Positions 1 to 6,187 of a DNA stretch of 7,122 bases are shown piece by piece. The stretch's first letter is position 1, and each line of letters starts with the position of its first letter. Position numbers and translations under genes: made by a program. Location of the stretch: the NCBI GenBank assembly GCA_002505945.1, contig DAWM01000014.1, forward strand, positions 1 through 7,122. The letters are read 5' to 3'. The notes under the pieces are model-generated. The model did not search any database. It saw only the letters and a list, made by a program, of their open reading frames with translations, and was not told the origin of the DNA. The stretch is from Candidatus Woesearchaeota archaeon UBA119 (GTDB lineage Archaea > Nanobdellota > Nanobdellia > Woesearchaeales > UBA119).

Positions 1-196
1 AACCAATTAAACTCTTAAACTGTTCTTGGTTAATTGGCCAAACCTCTGAGGAATCCTTCTTCACTACATAAAAATCCTCCACACCCCTTATACTTCCATA
101 AAAGATAAAGTCTACATCCCTCAGAGTGTTAGTTTCATCACCCTTATCTACATAGATGATGTTAACATCATAAAAAGGGTTTTTATTACTTGCCAT
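1..196 (-). CDS. Hypothetical protein, C-terminus beyond the window
   Basis: I do not recognise this gene. From ATG at 196 the minus strand stays open for 65 codons to the left edge. The protein begins MASNKNPFYDVNIIYVDKG and continues with alternating hydrophobic and charged residues (for example DVDFIFYGS and EDFYVVKK), which suggests a soluble beta-rich or alpha/beta fold. No signal peptide or membrane segment is visible. It lies 25 bases downstream of the dihydrouridine synthase stop on the same strand, so the two are probably co-transcribed. A second in-frame ATG at 229 overlaps the end of the upstream gene and would add 11 mostly hydrophobic residues; neither start has a clear Shine-Dalgarno sequence. 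I prefer 196 because the extension looks unlike a soluble N-terminus, but 229 cannot be excluded. Function unknown. Confidence 0.6.
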   Translation of the reverse strand, partial: MASNKNPFYDVNIIYVDKGDETNTLRDVDFIFYGSIRGVEDFYVVKKDSSEVWPINQEQFKSLIG

Positions 197-221
197 AAAG
201 AGCGGAAGAAAACATAATTTA

Positions 222-1112
222 TTAAGCATTTCGGTTATGTAAAAAAGAGAAATCGCCCTTTGCCACTTTATCCTTGAGCTTCTTGGAGCCGGCAATGCCT
301 TTCAGAAAGGCAAGGAGATGGATTTTTAACGCCACCTCCTTCCTTTCCCTTGGCTCCTTATACTGCTCAAAGTATTTAAGGTATTGAAGTGTCCATTCCT
401 TTGCATCCTTTAAGCTCTTTTCTTCCTTAGCTAAGCCAAATATAGAAGGATTGGAGATGGCTGCCCTGCCAATCATAACTGAGCTGCACCCTGTTACCTC
501 CTTGATTCGCTTGATATCTTCTGAGGAGCAGACATCGCCGTTCGCAATAACAGGGATTTTTACTGCTTCCTTTACCTTTCTTATCTCTTCCCATTTGGCC
601 TTGCCTGAATAACCCTGCTCAACACTTCTTGGATGAACAGCGATAGCATCCGCCCCATTCTTTTCTGCTATAAGAGCCACCTTTCCAGCAACCTGCTTCC
701 CATCTATTGAAGACCTTATCTTTATGGTTATGGGAATGCTGATATGCTGCTTTAAGAGCGAAACAATCCGGCCTATCCTTTCCGGCTCATTCAAGAGATA
801 AGAGCCGCCCTTTGACCTAAGCACCTTAGGGGCAGGGCAGCCGCAATTGATATCTATGAAATCACAGAAAGGCTCTGCCCTCTTAGCAACCTCCAAGAAC
901 TCTTCAGGCTCATATCCAAAGAGCTGGATACCTACAGGCCTTACTTGAGAAACAACCTTGAAATAAAGCTGCTTGGAAGAAAACAAAGCCGCCTTAACAG
1001 ATACCAAAGGAGTATAAGTGATATCAGCACCATAATCCAAAGCCAGCCTTCTGAAAGCAGTGTCAGTATAACGAGCCATCGGCGCCAGCATAATTCTATC
1101 ATTAAATTCCAT
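222..1112 (-). CDS. dus: tRNA-dihydrouridine synthase (Dus family)
   Basis: Known role of the family: FMN- and NAD(P)H-dependent reduction of uridine to dihydrouridine in the D-loop of tRNA, in the cytoplasm. The TIM-barrel motifs are all visible (numbering from the ATG at 1112, 296 residues): LAPMA near the N-terminus, IQLFG at about 62-66, the NCGCP motif with the expected catalytic Cys at about 92, TIKIR with a conserved Lys at about 131, VHPRS at about 161-165, IANGD at about 189-193 and MIGRA at about 213-217. A short helical C-terminal part of about 60 residues follows. Oddities: the usual VHGRT reads VHPRS and the LAPMAG motif reads LAPMAR, possibly lineage variation. Length fits a compact archaeal Dus. 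The frame can also open at TTG 1118, two codons earlier; I chose ATG. It is divergent from tRNA-Asn. Confidence 0.95.
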   Translation of the reverse strand: MEFNDRIMLAPMARYTDTAFRRLALDYGADITYTPLVSVKAALFSSKQLYFKVVSQVRPVGIQLFGYEPEEFLEVAKRAEPFCDFIDINCGCPAPKVLRSKGGSYLLNEPERIGRIVSLLKQHISIPITIKIRSSIDGKQVAGKVALIAEKNGADAIAVHPRSVEQGYSGKAKWEEIRKVKEAVKIPVIANGDVCSSEDIKRIKEVTGCSSVMIGRAAISNPSIFGLAKEEKSLKDAKEWTLQYLKYFEQYKEPRERKEVALKIHLLAFLKGIAGSKKLKDKVAKGDFSFLHNRNA

Positions 1113-1133
1113 AGCCAAGGGAGAATAAGAAAA

Positions 1134-1141
1134 CTTAAAAA
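1134..1141 (-). promoter_or_regulatory. Weak TATA-like element of the Dus gene
   Basis: On the minus strand TTTTTAAG is centred about 25 bases before the ATG at 1112, matching the leaderless spacing of other genes here. The match to an archaeal TATA box is modest; the stronger box at 1173-1180 is the alternative and would give a leader of roughly 40 bases. Confidence 0.3.
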
Positions 1142-1172
1142 CTTAATTGTAAGGACAAAACAAAACAATAAT

Positions 1173-1180
1173 TTTATAAA
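1173..1180. promoter_or_regulatory. Palindromic TATA box between dus and tRNA-Asn
   Basis: TTTATAAA reads the same on both strands. Its centre is about 29 bases upstream of the tRNA-Asn 5' end, the expected archaeal TATA-to-start distance. On the minus strand it lies about 65 bases before the Dus ATG, so it could also serve that gene with a short leader. Use by the tRNA is well supported by spacing; use in both directions is a guess. Confidence 0.55.
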
Positions 1181-1205
1181 TGAGCAACTTTCCCTCAGAC
1201 CAGAT

Positions 1206-1278
1206 GGCTCCGTAGCTTAGCAGGTAGAGCGCACGGCTGTTAACCGTGAGGCCGGCAGTTCAAGTCTGCCCGGAGCCG
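1206..1278 (+). tRNA. trnN: tRNA-Asn (anticodon GTT)
   Basis: A full cloverleaf can be drawn over 73 bases. The acceptor stem GGCTCCG (1206-1212) pairs with CGGAGCC (1271-1277), with discriminator G at 1278. The D arm is GCTT/GAGC, the anticodon stem CACGG/CCGTG encloses loop CTGTTAA, so the anticodon is GTT at 1239-1241 (Asn). The T arm is GGCAG/CTGCC with loop TTCAAGT. The variable loop has five bases. There is no intron and no encoded CCA, so CCA must be added after transcription. It decodes AAC/AAU codons. Confidence 0.97.
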
Positions 1279-1288
1279 CTTTTTTCTT
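1279..1288 (+). terminator. T-run terminator after tRNA-Asn
   Basis: Six T residues (1280-1285) directly follow the tRNA, the usual archaeal oligo-T termination signal. The run is also the left arm of a short palindrome, TTTTCTT (1282-1288) with AAGAAAA (1292-1298). Confidence 0.5.
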
Positions 1289-1300
1289 AAAAAGAAAATT

Positions 1301-1307
1301 ATTTAAA
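1301..1307 (+). promoter_or_regulatory. TATA box of the pilin/lysozyme-like unit
   Basis: ATTTAAA is centred about 27 bases upstream of the ATG at 1331, with purine-rich DNA just before it as expected for a BRE. The spacing places the transcription start at or within a few bases of the ATG, so the mRNA is probably leaderless. No other promoter is visible before the muramidase-like gene. Confidence 0.5.
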
Positions 1308-1330
1308 GGCAATAATCAGAATAAGCTTAT

Positions 1331-1639
1331 ATGGTTGGCCTGAACAAGAAAGCCCTTGCCTTGAATTTCGTGGTGGTTTCTGCTATTTCTTTAGTAGTTT
1401 TAGTGGTAATAATAACAATCTTCGTGGCAAGCGTTGACAAGCATGACGAAAACCTAAACGATAAAAGCAAGACATTGTTTTACTGTGATTGCATATATAA
1501 GCAAGTTGGCAAAGATGATTACTGCGCACAAACAGAGTGTTCGGAATTAGGCGAGACATTGGGGATTGTTTGTGATTCTAAAGAGATAGCTGGAAGTAAT
1601 GGAAGAATAGAAGAAGAATGTGGTAGCTATGAAGAATAA
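1331..1639 (+). CDS. Pilin-like Cys-rich membrane protein (class III signal peptide)
   Basis: No family can be named with certainty. The 102-residue protein opens with MVGLNKKALALNFVVVSAIS, continuing to an uninterrupted hydrophobic stretch to about residue 33. The KKA followed at once by a hydrophobic helix is the pattern cut by archaeal prepilin peptidase (PibD/FlaK type, expected after Ala8) and is common in small DPANN pilin-like proteins. The remaining 70 residues are acidic, and have six Cys (52, 54, 65, 70, 81, 97), an even number that suggests three disulfides outside the membrane. A conserved Glu at +5 after the cut, typical of many pilins, is absent, so it may be simply an N-terminally anchored protein. 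Its end overlaps the next gene by 11 bases, implying translational coupling. The start ATG sits about 27 bases after a TATA box. Confidence 0.75.
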   Translation: MVGLNKKALALNFVVVSAISLVVLVVIITIFVASVDKHDENLNDKSKTLFYCDCIYKQVGKDDYCAQTECSELGETLGIVCDSKEIAGSNGRIEEECGSYEE

Positions 1640-4052
1640 TCTAAAAAAGATAATATCCTTGTTTGTAATGTGCGCATTACTAATCCCTTTCGCACAGGGA
1701 CTGGAAGAAGAGACTTCTCCTGATGTGAGAATTTGTTTCTCTAGTGAGGAAAACAACATGCCTACGGAAGCAAAGAATCTTATGAAAACGTTAATAAGCA
1801 GATCCCTCCAAGAGTATGAAAACCAAAGACAAGATACTTTCAACCTTACTGTTTTCATTGAAGATTCATCTCCTGAAGAAGACTTTGAAAGATGTGAAGG
1901 AGAAAAACCACAAGAAAAAACAATTCACGAGTCATACGCGACAAAATACGAGGATTCTGAGTATTGCCATTACATTATTGTATTTAACCTAGAAGAAAAC
2001 GAGAACCGCGGCTTCTGGTTTGTTCGCACAGGCAACTGCGAAAAAGACCAAGAAATCTTTAGTTTCGAAGACGTGTTCTCTTTAGAGATAAATGAAAAGA
2101 TCAGAAGACATTTAAATTATACCTGGCTTGAAATGGATTATGTTTTAGAAAGCAAAGAGAAAAAAGATAATCTTAATAGCGCAGGACTTTTTGAGAAAGC
2201 CCTTTACTTTTTTAGGAGTTTAATTGACTCCATAATAAAAACAACTCCTAAGCCTCTTGATATTCAAAAGAAATGCATTGAAGCATTCGGTGAGTTTCCC
2301 CCGACAAAAGCATCTTACGATATTGAGCCCGCTGTGGAGGAAACTCTTCCTAAAACTGTAACTCAAACACGGAAAAGAGAGGTTGATATTCCAGAAATAG
2401 AAGGATTTGTTTACGAATCGTATTTAAGTTATTTCTTATATGAAGTGCCTCAGTATGCTAACACCATTTACTCAACGACCTTAACGACCAATCATATCCT
2501 GGAAACTATTCTCCTAAAAACGGATGACATCCCTTCATCCACACCCACTCAGGATGAAGACGAGGAAGATGAAGTAACACCACAAGAAGATTCTGAGGAA
2601 CAAGAACGGAGTCAGACAGAGACCCCTACCCCAGATGATGCAGAGATAGAAGAAAGATGGCTAACGATTATAGGTGAAACGTATTTATATGAAGAGGATG
2701 GGGTACAAAAAGTAGAGCTGCCAAATCACCTGCATTGGCCTGGAGGAAATTCAGGAGTAACCATAGGCATTGGATATGACATGAAAATGAGAAGCAAAAC
2801 AGAGGTATATAATGACCTAATTAACGCAGGGATGGATGAAGAGTTAGCAGACACAATTTCAGATGGAGCAGAACTGAAAGGAGAGGCAGCAGAGAATTTT
2901 GTTAAAAACAATGAAGATATAACAATCAATGACAATATCATACTCAATTTATTCCCAGTGATATATCAAGAAATTAAAGATTCTGCTTATAAGCGAGCAA
3001 CATCGGTAAATCCTGCATTTTACAAGTGGTCCGATAAAACCGCTGATGGAGAAGATGTAGAAATAGCACTCGGGGTCAACGCTAGAGCAATGGAAATTCA
3101 AGACTATGTGAATGAAAATCAAGACCTGTTTTCTGAACTAGTTTTAACTAAATCAGACCCAGAAGAAAGATACATGGAATACCAATACTGGTTGCAAAAT
3201 GAAGACAATCTCAATAGTACAGTTGATGTGGGCAAATATGTTATATCTGAGGAACTATGGAATTCTTTACACCCTGTAATTATTGAATTTATAACAGATT
3301 TAAGATATCAAGGGGGCACATATGGCAACGAGAGACTTGCAAAAGTTAATAGAGCCATAATAACAAACGATAACACATTAAATAGGTTAAAAGCTTTAGT
3401 TAAACTATTTACCCCTCAAAAAGATGAGCGATATAGCTTCTTCGATCAATATCTGATAAGTAAAGAACTTCATCCCTCAAGCGCTGAGAATCAATTCTAC
3501 TTCTGCAAAGATGTAAGCTGGAATGATAAGATAAGGAGGAATATTATTAGAAAAACATTCCTTGAATGTATTATCGATGATTTAGAAAATGGCAACGAAA
3601 TTACCCTAACATTCCCACTTATTGACTCAGGGGACAGAGCAGAAGAAGTCTTTGATAATCTCATTACAATAATTAACGAGCAACTTGAAAAAGCAGAAAC
3701 AGAACAAAACTATTTCTTCACTATAAGAATTCATTACGATAAAGTAAAAGATCGGCTGGGAGATTATGAAATCCTATTTGAAGAAGATGGCCTAAAACTA
3801 GTATCAGAAGATGGCACCATTGTAAAGAAAGAAGACAACTATCTTTTTGAGGGAGATCATGAAACGACTAAAATTGAAATAGAAAATTATGATACGGAAC
3901 AATGTGGGCTGAATGAGTATTGTATTCGACCAAAAGAAAATCTTCAACTTGGTTCTAGAGAACCAACAAGCCCATTATTTAATTTTACAGAATGGTACGA
4001 AGTTGACCACTTGGAAAAGACTGATAATATCTGTGAAGAAGATTCTACATAG
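1629..4052 (+). CDS. Secreted protein with pesticin/T4-lysozyme-like muramidase domain
   Basis: Numbered from ATG 1629 (807 residues). Residues 1-24 form a Sec signal peptide: Lys-rich start, hydrophobic core, likely cut after AQG. An N-terminal domain (about 30-175) has four Cys (36, 89, 113, 137). After a mixed region comes an acidic Thr/Pro/Glu/Ser-rich linker (about 299-342). The next domain (about 343-600) resembles pesticin-type phage-lysozyme homologues, known to cleave murein glycan: IIGETYLYE with candidate catalytic Glu350, then SGVTIGIGYDM at 375-385 with Thr378 and Asp384, then helices around GAELKGEAAENF. This domain has no Cys. The C-terminal part (about 620-807) has five Cys (626, 647, 759, 765, 802) and no membrane anchor. 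The frame could open at GTG 1620; ATG gives the better signal peptide. It overlaps the upstream pilin-like gene. Substrate is unproven: archaea lack murein, so an external bacterial target is likely. A degenerate, non-catalytic fold remains possible. Confidence 0.8.
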   Translation: MKNNLKKIISLFVMCALLIPFAQGLEEETSPDVRICFSSEENNMPTEAKNLMKTLISRSLQEYENQRQDTFNLTVFIEDSSPEEDFERCEGEKPQEKTIHESYATKYEDSEYCHYIIVFNLEENENRGFWFVRTGNCEKDQEIFSFEDVFSLEINEKIRRHLNYTWLEMDYVLESKEKKDNLNSAGLFEKALYFFRSLIDSIIKTTPKPLDIQKKCIEAFGEFPPTKASYDIEPAVEETLPKTVTQTRKREVDIPEIEGFVYESYLSYFLYEVPQYANTIYSTTLTTNHILETILLKTDDIPSSTPTQDEDEEDEVTPQEDSEEQERSQTETPTPDDAEIEERWLTIIGETYLYEEDGVQKVELPNHLHWPGGNSGVTIGIGYDMKMRSKTEVYNDLINAGMDEELADTISDGAELKGEAAENFVKNNEDITINDNIILNLFPVIYQEIKDSAYKRATSVNPAFYKWSDKTADGEDVEIALGVNARAMEIQDYVNENQDLFSELVLTKSDPEERYMEYQYWLQNEDNLNSTVDVGKYVISEELWNSLHPVIIEFITDLRYQGGTYGNERLAKVNRAIITNDNTLNRLKALVKLFTPQKDERYSFFDQYLISKELHPSSAENQFYFCKDVSWNDKIRRNIIRKTFLECIIDDLENGNEITLTFPLIDSGDRAEEVFDNLITIINEQLEKAETEQNYFFTIRIHYDKVKDRLGDYEILFEEDGLKLVSEDGTIVKKEDNYLFEGDHETTKIEIENYDTEQCGLNEYCIRPKENLQLGSREPTSPLFNFTEWYEVDHLEKTDNICEEDST

Positions 4053-4073
4053 AAAACATTAAATCAAAATCTA

Positions 4074-4081
4074 TTTATATT
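4074..4081 (+). promoter_or_regulatory. TATA box of tRNA-Phe
   Basis: TTTATATT is centred about 30 bases before the tRNA-Phe 5' end, in the 55-base gap after the muramidase-like gene, so the tRNA has its own promoter. Confidence 0.5.
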
Positions 4082-4107
4082 AGTAAAAAGTTCAAAAATG
4101 CATACCC

Positions 4108-4180
4108 GGGGCGGTAGCTCAGCTGGGAGAGCACCACGCTGAAGACGTGGGGGTCGGGGGTTCAAGTCCCCCCTGCCCCA
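4108..4180 (+). tRNA. trnF: tRNA-Phe (anticodon GAA)
   Basis: A complete 73-base cloverleaf. The acceptor stem GGGGCGG (4108-4114) pairs with CTGCCCC (4173-4179) with one G-T wobble; the discriminator is A at 4180. The D arm is GCTC/GAGC, the anticodon stem CCACG/CGTGG encloses CTGAAGA, giving anticodon GAA at 4141-4143 (Phe). The T arm is GGGGG/CCCCC with loop TTCAAGT. There is no intron and no encoded CCA. The very GC-rich stems stand out against the AT-rich surroundings. Confidence 0.97.
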
Positions 4181-4190
4181 TTCTTATGCC

Positions 4191-4197
4191 TTTTTCT
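4191..4197 (+). terminator. T-run terminator after tRNA-Phe
   Basis: Five T residues (4191-4195) lie 11 bases after the tRNA 3' end, an archaeal-type oligo-T stop. No hairpin precedes them other than the tRNA itself. Confidence 0.4.
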
Positions 4198-4214
4198 GAC
4201 GATGAATTGAAGAG

Positions 4215-4222
4215 ATTTAAAT
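4215..4222 (+). promoter_or_regulatory. TATA-like box with no gene behind it
   Basis: ATTTAAAT would place a start near 4244-4247, immediately before the hairpin at 4254-4293. No coding start fits this position, which is why a small RNA is considered. Confidence 0.3.
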
Positions 4223-4243
4223 GTTAGTTGAAGACTCAAAGAT

Positions 4244-4313
4244 ATAGTTCCAAGTATATACAAAACTGCCTAAAATGGGGTTTTCGTATATACAAAAATT
4301 CAGTTTTCTATTT
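4244..4313 (+). ncRNA. Candidate small RNA with a 40-base hairpin
   Basis: GTATATAC occurs at 4254-4261 and 4286-4293. As the word is self-complementary, the two copies pair with each other. Inside them AAAAC (4262-4266) pairs with GTTTT (4280-4284), leaving C4285 bulged, and CC (4269-4270) pairs with GG (4277-4278) around the loop TAAAAT. A competing pairing also exists, AAAACTG (4262-4268) with CAGTTTT (4301-4307), which is followed by a T-rich stretch ending near 4313. With the TATA-like box at 4215-4222 this gives a possible transcript of about 70 bases. It could instead be a DNA operator or a decayed inverted repeat. The rest of the spacer between tRNA-Phe and the serpin gene (4181-4394) holds no credible ORF. 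Confidence 0.25.
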
Positions 4314-4361
4314 TGATTATCGCAACATCAAAAACAAAAGCCGCTTTAAGTTTTCAATAAA

Positions 4362-4369
4362 TTTATATA
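4362..4369 (+). promoter_or_regulatory. TATA box of the serpin gene
   Basis: TTTATATA, a near-consensus archaeal TATA box, is centred about 29 bases before the serpin ATG at 4395, so the mRNA is probably leaderless. This supports the chosen start. Confidence 0.6.
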
Positions 4370-4394
4370 GTGTTTAAAACAAATTAAAAATATT

Positions 4395-5960
4395 ATGCTT
4401 AAAGAGTATATAAAACCTGACAAGAAAAAAAATAGTCTGACATTATTTATTATCCTCTTTGCAGGGGGACTAGGATTCTTAATGTTCTTTATAGGGATTC
4501 CTATACCAAAAGGGCTTGAAATATTAAAGATAATTGGTCTTCCTTTTCAGCTAATATCTCTCTTTAGTCTAAAAAGAAGATTTCTTCTTCCCCTTCTTCT
4601 TTCTCTTCTTATCGTAACAATTTTCTGGATATATTTACTCGCGTGTTTATTATTATATCTGAAAACCAAAATTACCAAAGAAAAATGGGATGCCAAAAAA
4701 TCTATTGCACTAGGGATTATTCTTATTTTATGTTTTGTTGCCTACGGGTACTATAATTTAGGATGGAACGAGATTTTCATTCCAACTGCTGATGATAGTG
4801 GCGCAACAATTCAGGGTGTTAATAATACAGCCAAAGCAAACAATCAATTTGCTATTGACCTATATAACGAAATAAATAAAGATTCTGATAAAAACATCTT
4901 TTTCTCTCCATGGAGCATTTCAACTGTAATGGCTATGGCTTATGAAGGTGCTAGAGGAGAAACCGCTAAAGAGATCGAAAATGTTTTTCACTTTCCTGCA
5001 GATGACGCGATGAGAAGATCTTCTTACGCAAGGATGTTTAATACTCTTAACAAGGCAGGCGGAGAATATAAACTCAGCATTGCAAATGCAATATGGCTAC
5101 AAGAAGATTATCCATTCTTGAAAGATTACAAGGATACTATTAGAAGATATTATCTAGGAGAAATAAAAAACCTTGATTTTAAGAACAATCCAAGTGATGC
5201 AAGTTTTCACATTAACAGATGGGTTTCAAAGAACACAAACAACAAGATTAGAAATATTGTTTCTCCTGAGATGTTTAATGAAATGTCTCGTGCTGTTCTG
5301 ACAAATGCAATATATTTCAAAGGCAAATGGGTACACCCGTTTGATAGAGATGATACAAAACCAGAAGACTTTACACTTCCTTCTGGCAAAAAAATAGAAG
5401 TGCCAATGATGAAACTGGAAGATGAAGATTTAGATTTCAATTATACTGAATATGATGGAGTTCAAGTGCTTGAAATGCCATATAAAGGAGATAAAATCTC
5501 TATGCTAGTACTCCTTCCAAAAACAGATACAAGTGATATAAACCAATTAGAATCAAAATTAAGTGCCGAAACACTCCAAGCATTGAGAAGCATGATGAGA
5601 CCAACAACAGTTTATATTTACATGCCAAAATATACCTTTGAAACATCGTATTCATTAGTTGATTATCTGAGAAACATGGGTATGAGCTTGCCATTTACTT
5701 GGCCAGGAGCTGATTTCTCAGGAATAGACGGAACAGAAATGCTCTATATAAACAAAGTTCTGCACAAAGCGTATATTGATGTCTATGAAGAAGGAACAGA
5801 AGCCACCGCGACAACTAGTATATTTGTGTCAATGGGAGCAGTTGCAGAAATAACAAAACCGATTATATTTAGAGCAGATCACCCTTTTATTTTTATAATC
5901 CAAGAGAAAGAAACAGGAAATATCTTGTTTATGGGAAGAGTAAATAATCCAGATCAATAA
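4395..5960 (+). CDS. Membrane-anchored serpin (serine protease inhibitor)
   Basis: Serpins trap serine (some cysteine) proteases by offering a reactive loop that is cut and inserted into a beta-sheet. Residues about 148-521 are a full serpin fold: NNQFAIDLYNEI, NIFFSPWSISTVMAMAYEGA, NRWVSKNTNNKIRNIV, LTNAIYFKGKW, KVLHKAYIDVYEEGTEATAT and the family signature FRADHPFIFII (492-502). The hinge EEGTEATATT (about 465-474), with small residues, is of the inhibitory type. Counting from the hinge, the scissile bond falls in SMGA (479-482), suggesting a protease that prefers Met or small residues, such as elastase- or subtilisin-like enzymes. The first 122 residues are unusual: hydrophobic segments at about 15-37, 44-59, 63-89 and 103-121. 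Three spanning segments would put the serpin outside, four inside; outside makes biological sense. It has its own promoter. Confidence 0.93.
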   Translation: MLKEYIKPDKKKNSLTLFIILFAGGLGFLMFFIGIPIPKGLEILKIIGLPFQLISLFSLKRRFLLPLLLSLLIVTIFWIYLLACLLLYLKTKITKEKWDAKKSIALGIILILCFVAYGYYNLGWNEIFIPTADDSGATIQGVNNTAKANNQFAIDLYNEINKDSDKNIFFSPWSISTVMAMAYEGARGETAKEIENVFHFPADDAMRRSSYARMFNTLNKAGGEYKLSIANAIWLQEDYPFLKDYKDTIRRYYLGEIKNLDFKNNPSDASFHINRWVSKNTNNKIRNIVSPEMFNEMSRAVLTNAIYFKGKWVHPFDRDDTKPEDFTLPSGKKIEVPMMKLEDEDLDFNYTEYDGVQVLEMPYKGDKISMLVLLPKTDTSDINQLESKLSAETLQALRSMMRPTTVYIYMPKYTFETSYSLVDYLRNMGMSLPFTWPGADFSGIDGTEMLYINKVLHKAYIDVYEEGTEATATTSIFVSMGAVAEITKPIIFRADHPFIFIIQEKETGNILFMGRVNNPDQ

Positions 5961-6029
5961 TTTCCATACAAAAAATATTACTTAGTTCTCTTCTTTTCCC
6001 CTTCTAAGGACTATATTAATAAGAATAAG

Positions 6030-6057
6030 GCAGGGGCCGAAGCCCCTGCAGGTTTTT
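6030..6057. terminator. GC-rich hairpin terminator after the serpin gene
   Basis: GCAGGGGC (6030-6037) pairs perfectly with GCCCCTGC (6042-6049), an 8-bp stem with a four-base loop, followed on the plus strand by AGG and five T residues. On the minus strand the loop reads TTCG closed by C-G, the exceptionally stable UUCG tetraloop, followed by T-rich DNA. It could therefore stop transcription from both sides between the convergent serpin and ZIP genes. It begins 69 bases after the serpin stop. Confidence 0.6.
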
Positions 6058-6059
6058 CA

Positions 6060-6170
6060 ATGAAACTACCTAATCATAGTAACAATATTTCTTTTTAAAA
6101 AGATTTTGGGAAGAAATCCGTGAAGATCACGGAGATGTTTTCCAATGAAGAAGAATCAAATGATGAATAA
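6060..6170 (+). other. Possible remnant of a small gene, interrupted by a stop
   Basis: From ATG 6060 one frame reads 12 codons, a TAA at 6096-6098, then 23 more sense codons ending at TAA 6168-6170. The second half, KDFGKKSVKITEMFSNEEES followed by NDE, looks like an ordinary acidic protein C-terminus. No TATA box sits 25-30 bases before 6060. The stretch also holds a 6-bp hairpin, TCCGTG/CACGGA (6117-6133). It may be chance, a decayed gene, or a short ORF from the internal GTG (6120) or ATG. Nothing else is visible between the serpin terminator and the 33-codon ORF. Confidence 0.2.
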
Positions 6171-6187
6171 AAAGTAAGAACTGAAAT

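Noticed and set aside
945..1220. Plus-strand ORF of 91 codons across the start of dus and into tRNA-Asn
   Set aside because: It runs opposite to clear Dus coding sequence and into a tRNA, with low-complexity composition; a shadow frame.
1674..1688. Possible lipoprotein signal in the muramidase-like protein because of a Cys in the signal peptide
   Set aside because: The residues before that Cys (FVM) do not fit a lipobox and the hydrophobic core continues beyond it to AQG, so an ordinary Sec signal is more likely.
1206..4180. Integration of an element between the two tRNA genes with attachment-site repeats
   Set aside because: The tRNA 3' ends share only the universal GTTCAAGTC of the T arm. 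No duplicated tRNA end and no integrase is visible.
4186..4227. Short ORF after tRNA-Phe reading MPFSDDELKRFKC
   Set aside because: Only 13 codons, with its start inside the expected tRNA terminator region and no TATA box at the right distance, which would fall within the tRNA.
6158..6184. Box C/D-like pair: ATGATGA followed by CTGA
   Set aside because: Only one C-like and one D-like box are present. The C' and internal D' boxes expected in archaeal C/D RNAs are missing, and the next bases are the TATA box of the small ORF.
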